Of a stretch of DNA of 64,000 bases, positions 48,451 through 59,748 are shown piece after piece (the first letter of the stretch is position 1; the number at the start of each line of letters is the position of its first letter). The notes beneath the pieces are model-generated. The model did no database searches. It saw only the letters and a program-made list of their open reading frames with translations, and had not been told where the DNA came from. Source of the stretch: Camillea tinctor (Eukaryota > Ascomycota > Sordariomycetes > Xylariales > Xylariaceae); NCBI GenBank assembly GCA_022578605.1, contig MU394068.1, forward strand, positions 372,001-436,000. Direction: 5' to 3'. Position numbers and translations under genes: made by a program.

Positions 48451-49465
48451 AGTTGCTTACACACCTTTGAGAAGTCTATATATCCTCAAATGATAGACTA
48501 GATAGCGAGGATGATGAATGGTTTATAATTTGTGAAGTTCATCCGTTCTCAAGCCAAAATATTACCCATGGTCTCGGGTCTAATATACATCAGACCTTTT
48601 CATTACTTCTCCATTCACGTCCAAACCAGAGAAATCCTAAGCGCGAATGACCTATCTTGACGTTGAGAAAGCCATGTGGGTTATCAGGTGGGAACGGGGC
48701 GGCTAAGAGACAAGCACTTCCAGACCCCGACACTAAACACTAGCTAAGGGGCACGCACCATGCGGAGGATCGTTGTAATAGTCCCAGGAGATCGGACGAG
48801 CTTGTGGATATGTGGGATACGCTATGCTGGATCCAGGTAGAGCGTCCGATCTATATACTATTCGTCTACCCCTGCTGAATGACCACCAAACGATTGACAG
48901 AAACACAGATATTGACATGTTCTCTCTGAGCAACCAAAATGTATACCCTGAAATGATCATGTTCGAGTCTCCACGACTCTGAACATATGACGAGTCGCTG
49001 TGAATCCTCATACATAGATATGAAGATGTAGAACGCCGCTGATGAACCCGCGGATGGCCTTGTTGCACGCTCTGTTACCAAGAACCACGCAATCCAATTG
49101 GGAGCTAGCACTGTGAATAGTAAACACACCAGTGGAAATTGCGAGTTGCTAAAGTAGCCTCCATAGATGTTTTGTGGTGGTGACTTTTTCAGCTTGCCCC
49201 TTTCCATGTTCATCGGGAGGAGTAGACTGTCGTGGCTGCTTAGGTCTAGACTTACTCGCTAGCATAACCGCGCTCGTGGTGGCGTGTCTATGCATCGCCA
49301 TACAATATGGTCTGAAAAATCCGCACGTGTATATCTTTAACAAGTCCGCAGCTTTGTAAACTCGTCCTAGACAGACACTACACTCTCTCGACTCTTACGT
49401 CGTCGTCGCTCTTTTACCGTAGTCGCTCCTTTACGCTCGCTATCTGCATTTTTTTAAACCTCAAA
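48451..49465. other. Intergenic, no supported gene
   Basis: Overlapping minus-strand frames occur between 48733 and 49343, with one hydrophobic stretch, but I could not join them into a gene with consistent splicing. The right end is the promoter of the PAN-domain gene. Confidence 0.45.
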
Positions 49466-51013
49466 ATGCGGCCGTCACTCGCTATACTCAGCTTCGGCAC
49501 TTCCCTTGCCGCTGCTGCCACTAATTCTTCGATAATATGCTCTAATTCTGTATATCAACCCTTCATGAGCCTTACGGCTTATGCTCCGGCCGAGTCCTTC
49601 TGCTCAAGGCTATACCCCATAGCTCCGGTTACATCGTAAGTACCTGAAGTTGCTTGAAGCTATTTTCGTGTCGTGAAAAACTAGCAATGAGCTTCAACTA
49701 ACACCTGAATAAAGTATTGTAACAGCGCCAACTGTAACCTCAACAATCAGGGCAAACTGGACTCTGAGTGTTACTGTCACGGATTCTCCCTTGACAGATA
49801 CTACCACTGTTGAGCCTGTAACGGCCACTCTGTCTCTCGACACTGTGACTACCACCACCACCATTGACACTACCGTCACTGAAACGGCAGCCCCTATCAC
49901 AACCTTCACCACGACTACACTCACTGCCACTTCCACCGTCTTCACGACTCAGACAGTCACTGCTCAAACTCCACAGAAGCGAGATGCCAAATACCCACCT
50001 TTGGCAACCTCTGAACCTAAGCCCAGCAAGAAGAAGTGTAGCCGCAAGTCTAAGTCTAGCACCCTAGCTGTGGAGGCTTACACTGTCGCGACCGATGCTC
50101 CTACTGCAACGACCTCTCCAGTTGCCCCTACTTATCCTGCGGGATACAGCAACACGACCTTCCCAACCTACCCCGTTGGAGGTAATGCTAGTGCCCCGAC
50201 TTACCCCGTTGGGACGAATGCTACTACCAGCACCATCACCAGCGCTGTTGCTTCCTCGTCGGTTCCCGCTACTGGGGACTGTGCTCCTGGCGATGCCCTG
50301 TGCTCCCTGTTCTCATCGCTCACCAGAACGGCACCTACTGTGATTAGCACGGCCTGTAGCTGTATCGAGACAGCCGTGACTACGACCGTGGTCAGTCTGA
50401 ACAGCCCCCGAAACTTGACTTTTGAGAGTCATACTGACAAGCTCCGTTTTAGACCACCACTCCTCGCGCGACTTTCTACTCGACGCCATTGGCCACCGTC
50501 ACCACTACACCGACCGAGACCTCCACTATCGTCCCGACGGTCACCGAGACGGTTACCCGTAAGCAGCTCATCATCCGAATCCCAAGCCCCTTCTAACACA
50601 CCCCCCTAGCCAGCGCCACCGCCTCCGTAACCGACACATCCACCATCACGGAAACGCCCACTTCCACCATCACCGTGACCACGACGACCACTACCACTAC
50701 CACCGCAACTGCCACCACCACGGTAGCAGCGTGGTGCACGGCGGGCAGCAGCACCGCGAACAACTCGTGCAAGTGCACCTACGCGGTCTCCTGCAACACC
50801 GGCTACACAGATGCCACCGAGTTCCCAACGTCCGCTAGCAGCCTCTCCGCGTGCCAGAACGAGTGCGACATCTACGTTAACTGCTATGCTTGGAGCTTCG
50901 TCGAGGCTACCGGCGCCTGCGGCCTGTACACGTCTGTTGGTCGCACGGTTGCTGCTGAGGGTGTAGCTGTGGGGTCACGGACATCGTGCCAGACTAGCTA
51001 TTGTGAGTATTAA
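49466..51013 (+). CDS. Thr/Ser-rich secreted protein with C-terminal PAN/apple domain
   Basis: Four exons: 49466-49635, 49715-50390, 50453-50558 and 50610-51013, giving 451 aa. A signal peptide (MRPSLAILSFGTSLAAAA) precedes a short Cys-containing region. A very long Thr/Ser/Val-rich stretch follows, certainly a target for O-mannosylation, with dibasic QKRDAK and Lys/Arg patches (KPSKKKCSRKSK) that may be protease sites. The last 100 or so residues form a PAN/apple-like module: CKCTYAVSCNTGY, SLSACQNECDIYVNCYAWSF and GACGLYTSV. Such modules bind protein or carbohydrate, and the overall design suits a cell-wall or extracellular protein. Exon borders inside Thr-rich repeats are the least certain part. 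I chose the donor that keeps the repeat frame. Confidence 0.8.
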
Positions 51014-51297
51014 GGGGGAAGAGGTTAGTGGGTGAGAGAAGAAAGGGGGAAAAAGGGAGGTGACCCGTAATGTCTTACGGCGTGGCCTTCACCCCTTTTC
51101 GTCCTTTATCGGGTTTCTCTGGCGGATGATGTAACTTCACGAAGAAAGATGATGAGATGTGGGAAGATTTTAATTCGACATGATAATTCCCCCTATGCCT
51201 GTTTCGTTGTAGATAGTACATAGGATTAAATATTTAATTATTATGACTGATACCCTACATATTAAACGATGTAGATCAGTGCATAGCACATAAGCGA

Positions 51298-52629
51298 TTA
51301 CCAGCTTCCATCCTTGAGGAACGCCTTGAGTTTGGTGTCGAGCCACTTGACATCCTCTGTACTTTGTCCAGGTCCGCCAGCCCTATTGGTCGACATCAGC
51401 CATGCTCATACTCATTGCTTGTTAGGGTACTAAGGCTAGGAAAAGGGTGTAGTCTTACCAATGACCCCAGATCGACGGGAACGGTATACACTTGCCAACC
51501 CCGGAAGACATCTTTTCAACCTCGGTCTCGGAATCTTCGGGTGGGAAATATAGATCTGTCTTGCACGGAAGGACGAGAGTTTTGGCTTTGATGCTCTTCA
51601 TCGCCAAATCGAAATCTAAAGTTTCTTTAACATTAATATTCTCATCAACCATGATGGTTTTATACATACCTTTATTGTACGGCTCTTGATTAGAGCAGTC
51701 GCCAGCCTGCCACGTGTGCAGCATCGTCAACATGTTCTCCGGGTCTAAAAGCAATTAGCATAAGAAAGCGAGGTGGTTCTCCCAATGCAGTCTGATTGCG
51801 CAAACTCCACTTACCCTTTGACAACGCCCAGCCCTCCCAGAACTTGACCATACAATCCTCGAGGTCCTTATATCCCAGAGCCGTCTCGTACAGTTTCTCG
51901 CGGTAAAAAGCCTGGCTAAACCCCCACCCCGCATACACGCGCCCGAGAGCCTTCAGTCCAGCCTCGCGCTCCTCAGCCGTCCAGCCCCGATACTGCGCAG
52001 TCGGAGTCGTTTCACCCTGGCAGCTACCCGCGGAGGCCGCCCCCTTCGCCGCTAACGTCGCGCTCTTGACACCCTCGAGAAAGACCTGGTTGTGCAAGCT
52101 CGTCTTGGCGCTCCCGCAGAACGGCACGGCCAGGTCCATGAAATCCGGGTACTGCGTGACCCACTGGTACGTCTGGCCCGCTCCTACGAAGTCCGCATCA
52201 TTAGACCACCATTCTCCGGCTCTCGCAAAGCGACCCGCGTGGGGTACACGACATACCCATACTCCAGCCCAGCACGCACTTCACGTGCGTAATGCCCAAA
52301 CCCTCCGTCACCAGCCGATGCTGCGCACGCACGTTGTCGTAGAACGTGACGTCCGGGAACGGCCGCAGCTCGGGGCTGTTGGACGGGCTCTTGGACTGCC
52401 CGTTACCGAACAGCGCCGGCACGATGATGTAGTAGGCCCCCGGGTCCAGGGCCATGCCCGCGCCGATGAGCCACTCGTTGTCGGCGATCAGCCCGCTGTA
52501 CCAGGTCGGGTACACGATGGCCGGGTTGGTGGGGCTCCCGAACGTCTTGTAGGCGATGTAGGCGCCGGGGATCGTGGCCCCGGACTGGAGCGCGAAGTCG
52601 CCTAGGTCGAAGGTCTTGATCTCGGACAT
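51298..52629 (-). CDS. Alpha/beta hydrolase, homoserine O-acetyltransferase-like
   Basis: Five exons: 52629-52257, 52183-51815, 51744-51670, 51615-51459 and 51382-51298, giving 352 aa. The layout is that of the MetX/Met2 acyltransferase family. FALQSGATIPGAYIAYKTFG comes first, then a cap-forming segment, the nucleophile elbow GWSMG (S123, glycine codon split by intron 1), AGQTYQWVTQYPDFMDL, the Asp-bearing strand VLPCKTDLYFPPED, and the His-bearing IWGHWAGGPG split by intron 4. True homoserine acetyltransferases use acetyl-CoA in methionine synthesis. Fungal genomes carry several divergent relatives in secondary metabolism, so the acyl acceptor is unknown. It is convergent with the PAN-domain gene (284 bases apart). 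Upstream in-frame residues to 52704 are all Lys/Arg and probably untranslated. Confidence 0.9.
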
Positions 52630-55280
52630 TTTTTTTTCTTTTCTTTTTATTTCCCTTCCCTTTACTTTCTTTCTTCTGTCTTTCCTATGCCGATCTAATT
52701 TCATAGGATGAAGGAAAGTTTATCACTTCGAGGGGGGATCTATCTTGATCGACGGGCGGTTGCGGGGTCGGTCCCACGAAGGTAGATTAGGGGAAGGCGA
52801 TGTCTCGGCAAGATAAAGATATCCCGTAGCTATGCGGATCGGGGACCGTATTGAAGAGCTTCGTATGCCGAGGGTAAGGGGGACGAGCGAGTGGGGCACA
52901 TGAATCCTATTCGCGATCTAATGCAAGATGGAGTGAAATGATTGAGTATTTTCTCGGCACTAATTTTCGGGCTATATAACTCTTATCTATTATGAAGCTT
53001 CGTCAACGACCATTTCGTCAAAACTTTGTTAAGAGAAGGTTCACCAATATGGAGTATGGGAACGGGTTGTAAGGGGCTAAATGGCCTCCCCTTTTTCGAT
53101 CAAATAGGTAGTTTCTAGTTGACTCACCATTCCTCCTTAAATAATGTTGAAGATAGAGGAATATGAAAACTCTGGAGATGTTCTTTATGCGCTGCGTGCA
53201 TGTCCGCAAGGCTTGAGGGTATATATGGCGTTGATTTGGGAATGAGCGGTTTTCTTGTTCTCCTTTAAACCAAGGCAGCTATTGAGGCAACCCTAAGCTT
53301 TTTCTTGTTTTCTCATAACCCCTAGGCATGGGCTCCTATGATATAAACAGAATGATAGTTGGGTGCCGTAGACTGAAGGCTAATTCGAGTCCCTCACAGC
53401 CTCACATAGCTGATGGTGATAGTAGGTCTTCGCCCGTCTCTAGTTAAGCATCACTATATTTCATGATGGTATCAGATAAAATCGGAGAGAATCAATAGGT
53501 AAATATTTCAAGTTGGCAAGTTCCCAAGTAATATCCATTGCAAGGTATGTAGACTGCTGTTCGGGATATAACTTGAAAGATCGCGATGGGAAACATATCT
53601 ATCGATGTTAGAGACTAATATTTCTCGTTAGGGCTTTGAGTAGTTCTCCCATCCAGATGAAAGCCGAGTAAACGTCGAGTACTTCAAAGATACATACTTA
53701 GATCAGGCATCAAATAAATATGGAATCAAGTGACAGCCTGACTACCTAATCACTTTATGTAAACAGCTGTTACAATAGGTGTTGAGCAACCCATTATATC
53801 ATGAGGCCCAGAGGTTCTCACCATGACCTAGTGCTCATTGTGGCTCAATTATGTATTATATAGTTACCCCCTGGCTGGGGCGTAAGGACAGCTAGAAGCA
53901 CACACATTTCGGCTATCGTGATTTGTGTGGGATAAAGAGTGTTCGGTCTGTTACTGTGAGATAAGAAAGCCTATGTGCCTTTTTGACACAGCTACCGATG
54001 GTCCTCACTTGGGGAGGTACTGGGAGTCGTAGACTCTTGCCGACACCTCTCACGTAGCCTTCTCCCGTTCCATGATTTCCTCCTAGAGATGAGATTGTGT
54101 ACTAGTGAGTCGTTCAAAAAGCTTCTGTATCATGGTGTTCACCTGCTGCTTCACGAGATACGGCAACACGTATGAAGAATGATATAATAGGCGGAATGTA
54201 CGAGTTCAGCTTGGATGGGGACGAATGATTGCTTTTTATGTGCGGTAAGCCTATATTTATGACACTTTTGATGTAACACACGAGATACAAAGGAACGATC
54301 TACGTATATAGTTACCTTCCTAACATGAGTGTGGCTGGAATTTGCATTTCTCTATGTAGATGTCGGGCGTAAGTGTCTTAGGGTTTTAATCTCTGACGCC
54401 CTCTTTTATCCCTTGACATCTTTTCTCTGTGTATTCATTCTAAGTTTATATTCACGTTCACCTAGCGATGTGCTGTGTATCAAACGCTAAGAAACCAAAG
54501 GTTTTACGACCGAATCTAACACCATAGTTTCAGATCGTGATGCTAAAACTGGAGTGGCTTTGGCTATTATCCTTTCTCGGGGAATGAAAATGACCCCGCA
54601 TGCACCTACAAAGGTTCTCCGACGATGAGAGCACCTTCGACCATTACTTCACTGTCATGATTCACAGAGAGAATACGGCCGGCGGAATGGTGTTTGTTTA
54701 GAGCTAACTATTCCTTTGGCTCTTATAGCATTCCGAAATGATACTTGCAGATTCGCTATACCCCTAACGGACGTCCGAATTATCGAAGCAATGGAACAGT
54801 CGTCATCTTCCCACTCCGCATTAATTACAACTATTAATGAAGGGTATTTGGTATGGTTGGAGGTCTATCCGAAAAACCTCTTCCACTTCGCTCTTTAGTG
54901 TCGAGATGGGGTCTGTGTTAAAGAAGTTGACTGATTTTTATTTATTTTAATCGTGAACAGGGACGCTGAATTACTTCAATGCAATGTCGATTTACTTTCG
55001 TTACCCCGATCCATATCTCGAAAGAATATTTTAGACGCCGCCATCGAACGAAAAAGACCAATATCTAAGAGCACACACACAAGAAATCCTTCCACATCGA
55101 CGTCCGAGTCATGGATTATCCACTTCTCCAGGAAGATGGTGAGGCCGATACGAAGTAACGTTGATACTAGCTGAGCTGGATGTCCGACATCTTTCCTTGC
55201 GGAACCTGTAGGGTAAATGTATTAGTTTGGTAAACTATCCATCATGTAAAAGAGGGGATTAGTGCCCACATGGAAAATGT
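52630..55280. other. Start of an AT-rich gene-poor region
   Basis: The left end should be the hydrolase promoter. From about 54500 to 55170 the plus strand holds disjoint coding-like fragments, for example STFDHYFTVMIHREN near 54630 and VMDYPLLQEDGEADT near 55115. The latter resembles VDPLLEDGVEPVT of the exons at 55854. No continuous model could be built, so this may be a decayed paralog or chance. Confidence 0.4.
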
Positions 55281-55569
55281 CTAGCGCAGACACGGCGCTG
55301 CCGTTGTCTCCAGTCCTGCAGCTTCGGTCCTTGGATGATGGTACCTCTGATAAAACGATTCGGCGCGCTTCCTCTCCTTTACTTCCTCATCCCGCCTAGC
55401 TACATTCTCCTCATCTAGAGAGAAGTTAGAAATGTCCCGTTGGGCATGCAATATACGATGATGGAATCATGAAATATTTACCAGTATCCTGAGGGTAACG
55501 AGGAATAACTCGATTCGGGGGAACCGAGTAGTATCTGGGGAACATGCTGGCGGAAATTTGTGAAGGCAT
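55281..55569 (-). CDS. Small gene of an undescribed three-member family, copy C
   Basis: Two exons, 55569-55482 and 55414-55281, giving 73 aa. The 67-nt phase-1 intron has a GTAAAT donor and a CTAAC branch site ten bases before CTAG. Exon 1 encodes FPRYYSVPPNRVIPRYPQDT. Exon 2 encodes a charged helical segment DEENVARRDEEVKERKRAE, then a divergent tail. The protein resembles copies A (59509) and B (63197) in the Pro-Arg motif, the intron position and phase, and the charged second exon. There is no signal peptide or membrane segment. An alternative start is at 55545. Function unknown. The short basic/acidic helix could be a coiled coil or nucleic-acid binder, which is inference. Confidence 0.45.
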
Positions 55570-55705
55570 CTCGCTTTGTGGTACAAATTTTCAGGATGCG
55601 ATAGCAACTATGTAGAAGACGTGCTTGATGAGAAGGCAAGTTTGAATGTCTACGGTACAGCCTTTATTTACTAACAGTTCATGGCTAACGATGGTTAGAT
55701 CATAG

Positions 55706-56053
55706 CACTGGAGACTCGAGAGACCATCCCTCAAAACTTCGAAATTCAAATGGGCACCAACTCTCTTCGGAGCCCAACCCCTACTCTTCTACCAGGTAGC
55801 AGCATCAGTCGACAGAGAATAACTGACAACGCATAAAAAATTCAATGTTCTAGGTTACTAGCGTGGATCCTTTGCTCGAAGATGGAGTGGAACCGGTGAC
55901 GATAGAAAATAAAGTATCAATGTGGCATCGGAAGTATGGCACGTTTACATATCATCAGGGCAACATTACCAAAGTTGTTCGATTGTTGGTATGATGAGGT
56001 TAGTTGGCAACAACGTGGATCACTGACATGCTGTACAGGACAATGATACCTGA
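55706..56053 (+). CDS. C-terminal exons of an unrecognised gene, divergent to copy C
   Basis: Three phase-0 exons with consistent splice signals: 55706-55795, 55854-55988 and 56039-56053, ending in TGA. The introns are 58 nt and 50 nt, both with CTGAC branch sites (the second eight bases before the CAG acceptor). The first exon is preceded by CTAAC and ATCATAG. The joined reading includes KWAPTLFGAQPLLFYQ, then VTSVDPLLEDGVEPVTIENK, then MWHRKYGTFTYHQGNITK, and ends LLDNDT. I do not recognise the family. Upstream exons and the start codon were not found. A candidate stretch before 55580 lacks an ATG. Each exon alone could be a chance frame. The support is the agreement of phases and splice signals. 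Confidence 0.33.
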
Positions 56054-59000
56054 AGAGAATATTCGACAAAAAAATGTGATTAGCTGGATAGATCCGTTGG
56101 TAGGTGTCTATTGAATTCTGCATATGATACTATTTACACGGTGCTATCTTTTCATTTTCAAGAATTGACTCGAGTTTACTTTGTTTCAAGTTCGAAGAAG
56201 AAAACTAAAACGAAAGGCAGACGACGAAGGAATACGACTCTACCAAGCCTACATCGTGTTGGATCTAGAGCAGGGAGAAATCCAGCCATAGCGTACTTGG
56301 CTGTAAGGACACTGAGCTATCTATGCAATGGGACTATGGAAGGTTTCCGGAAGATGGAATGGTCGGGGAACAATCCACGTTGCTCTATAGTTGGTCAGTA
56401 GCTTTGGGTAGTATCAGGTGTGGTCCCATGCGAGTACAGCTTCGATGTACACGCAATTCATACCACCATAACTCCTTCATACCAGCATGGTCTAGGCACC
56501 ACCTGTCAGTCGAGGGGTGGTAAATGTTATTTTGATGTAAAGTAGATGCCTCGAATATGGAAACCTGATATCCTGCACGGACTATTTGAGAGATGAATTG
56601 GTAGATGGATACAGCTTTAGGCTACCACCATGACTCACTCGTGAAGAGACATGGGTGGCATATAGTTTAGTTCTTGACAGGGGAAAACATCTCTCCAGAC
56701 GAAGCGGATACCCTCCAGAGGATAGCACGACATATAAAGCCTACCCCCCCTTTTGCGAGGCACTTCGGCCTATTGGCTTGATCATCCCTTGATTTCAGGG
56801 ATACCCACATTCCTAATAGCCTACCTAGTTATTACGGTTATTTCGGCGTGTCATGTAGAGGACTTCCGTCTAGGGGGTTATTGAAGTTGGATGTCTGCCT
56901 GGGTAGTTAGGTGCACTACTAACTGCATGCAACGTACATATGGTAGCATACTCCGAATATCCGTGGCTAATACCGGTGTTGGGTTAGTTCAAATGGATAG
57001 AGGTTCGTATGAGAGAGGGGTTGGGTTACTGTATCAGAAGTGGCTGCAGTTTTCTCATGCATGAAAAGAAAAATGATTATTCACAAGGTGCCTTATGTCA
57101 CTCCGTATCGTTCCGCTCTTACTGACCTTTTTTTCAGATACGATGGGTCGAAAGTAAAACCAAAGGAGGGGACTGTTGTTGGAATATTAATTGTCATAAT
57201 GCTTCCTTATCCAAGCCATCGAAGTGTCGTCTTGTTAAAGGGGGGCTATACGCCGCTTAAGGGGTAAGAGGGATCAAGAGGACTACCATTATTTATGTAT
57301 CTAATAAACTGAGAATGCCCCCTATGATAGGAAGCTTTCCTTGTTAATTAGTGCCCTGGCGAAATATATCCTCCCCGCCCTGCAAGGCGTACCACAAGCT
57401 TTCAACCAACTCTACTGATGTACTCCTAACTTATCACCGATACTATGACATGCCCGACCCGGAATCCTATTGTCTAGGTGGGCAAATGGGTGTAATTTAG
57501 CCTCATAGCTATCTGATTTCTCAGAGTCATAACATGAAATCAATAAAATGATACGCTTCTAGGTGATTTGAGAGTACCTAAGTGAGTTATACAAATCAGC
57601 GAAGGCCAACACTTATTTGGCATAATATAGGGAATAACGTTCCTCTTCCATGAAATGAAGAGTCATAAATCGTATTGTCCCCTCATCCTAAGCATATGAG
57701 AACAATCTTATGGGACAGCAGGGTTTTTCTTCAGTATCTATAGATCCACCACGATTCCTTTCATGAACAAGGGGGCCACGTATGTATAACCCAGCTATAA
57801 ATACTGAGATGTCAAATAGGCGACTATAAAGATGTATGGATACCTCCCGCGTCCTGTAAGAGAGAATGAACACGTCGGAACGATACCACATGTTATATAG
57901 AGCCGATAGGTTACTTTCACCTTCGTATTTGCTCATTGCTTAAGCAAAGATATAGTTGGACGAGTAGTCGATCTACGTTGCTCTCCTCGACAAGGATGAT
58001 TGTATACCTCAGTATAGACCGACGAATAAACCTGTGCCTGATTCATTAAGGGCTTCCTTCTACCGGGTTCTCTCTCTGTTCTTATTGCATGAAGTTGTAA
58101 AACATTCTGGGGCATCAAAAGCAAGCATATCATACAGGTGATCAAGAAAGTGGGCTTGCATATAAATAGGTTAGAAGATAGGCTCATAATTGCTGATACA
58201 GGGCCCGGTCTGCGAGATGGCGCCCAACAAAGAAGCAATGATTGTAGTTTGTGAAGCTCTGAAGAAGAAAAAATGGCTTTTGCGTCTCACAATGCGCTCA
58301 TTATGGTGATCATTCTCCGTAGAAACAAGCCACCGCTCCTTAATCGAATGGAACGATATATATGTCGACAGTTAAGGACTACTGCCAACTCAATACCTTT
58401 TTATCATTTCCATCCATATTTAGAAATCCTAACCCTAATCAACCAAGTAATTGATTGGAAGCTGGAACTGGAACTTAGTACTGAAGGCGACATTGGCGAC
58501 TGGAATAGCATCCTAGTGCCTAATGAGGATATGGACAACTCGACTGGCATTGCCTTAGTACCCGACATTGTACGTGGTATCAACCCCGCACGATGGCTGA
58601 TATGTGTTTCTAGGTGCGTGGGTACGATCGAAGCAGGTTGTTCATTGTTGAAATCAAATTTACAAGTCGGTTACTTGGGATTAAACATTTCCAGTGTAGG
58701 TGAAATACTTGAGCAGAGTTGCCTTCCTCATAGCAATTCATTGGCATTGGGATACAATCAACGGGTAAAGTCTGATATGACATAGCTGTCTCAAGTTGAT
58801 AAAGCAATATATTCCCCCCAAAGCTCTCCGATTATAAGCTAATATCTATTATTTCCTGCGATCATTACGTTGTACCGCATGGTGTGTGGTGTGCTTATGA
58901 ATTATATGATATTGTCCTGAAGCTGACAGTAGCCTAACGACTTAGGTGTGCCCATAGAATCACTCACCGAGATTTTCGCTGACCCAATGGGACGCCTCGC

Positions 59001-59508
59001 TAGGACAAGGACAACGGCTATAAACCTGAAGGGATCCCTCCCATGAACACCAAAGCCGATCGAAGAAAATACGTTAATAGATAAGTTACAAACAACTATC
59101 ATGGCTTTCATCAATCGAATCCCTTCGTCCCAAATATCGATCTCACGAACCAAGCCTTGATACTCGTGCCCATAACGACACATGCCGATTGGTATACGTG
59201 CGAACCCATGCGCACCTAAGGAACGGCATTTACCAACTCTGAAGTTCAATGTAGAGCATTGAGGGCCTTGCTAGAAGCGAACGACGACCCCGAGCATTCG
59301 ATATAGACTAACCTAGTCGAATACAATGATGCAATGGGAGATTCTCGCAAGCGAACCCTCACCCTCACCCTGTCTTGTTGTATCATCGCAACTATAGGTT
59401 ATCACATATATTAGCCAGGTATCACCGGTCCCTATAGGTATTAATCATAGAACTCTTGGCGGGTATAGATTCGTACCTATATTGCTAACACAGTAAGCCC
59501 CAAGGTTG
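56054..59508. other. AT-rich gene-poor region
   Basis: Isolated frames only: 56323-56523 plus, 57040-57267 plus, 58273-58703 plus with a possible 44-nt intron, and 58902-59249 minus. None has a recognisable domain. In DNA of this length several frames near 100 codons are expected by chance. Two telomere-like CCCTAA units near 58430 are too few to mean anything. Confidence 0.45.
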
Positions 59509-59748
59509 TTATTTCCCTGCGTAACCCTGGCCGCGGGAACTCCTAATCCTTTGGGCCTCACGGGCACGTCTCTGATCTCTTTTTAATTTATCTTCGCGCG
59601 CCCGGACCTTCTCCTCTTCTAGCATGTTAGGAATCCACCCATGTGCTATATGATAAGGAGGAAGGGGATACAAGTCTTGCGTACCAGGAGTCGGACGGTG
59701 GACAGGTAAGACTCTGTCAGGTGCGACGGTATTCCTTGGACGGTTCAT
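59509..59748 (-). CDS. Small gene of an undescribed three-member family, copy A
   Basis: Two exons, 59748-59685 and 59618-59509, giving 57 aa. The 66-nt phase-1 intron (GTACGC donor, CTAAC branch, CTAG acceptor) is a multiple of three without a stop, so the unspliced frame also reads through as 79 aa. Exon 1 encodes MNRPRNTVAPDRVLPVHRPT. Exon 2 encodes EEEKVRAREDKLKRDQRRAR and EAQRIRSSRGQGYAGK. The start is placed by alignment with copy B, although the frame is open about 45 codons further upstream. No signal peptide, membrane segment or known domain. Function unknown. Confidence 0.45.
   Translation of the reverse strand: MNRPRNTVAPDRVLPVHRPTPGTQDLYPLPPYHIAHGWIPNMLEEEKVRAREDKLKRDQRRAREAQRIRSSRGQGYAGK

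Noticed and set aside
48733..49343. Overlapping minus-strand frames with a hydrophobic stretch
   Set aside because: No splice model joined them in a consistent phase, and no family was recognised.
53366..53400. TTCGAGTCC resembling a tRNA T-loop
   Set aside because: The flanking bases do not pair into a T-stem and no cloverleaf could be drawn.
58426..58440. CCTAACCCTAAT resembling telomeric repeat
   Set aside because: Only two units, within chance. No evidence of a chromosome end.
58273..58703. Plus-strand frame of 99 codons plus a possible 30-codon second exon
   Set aside because: The 44-nt intron has fair signals, but frames near 100 codons are expected by chance in this much DNA. No domain or second copy supports it.
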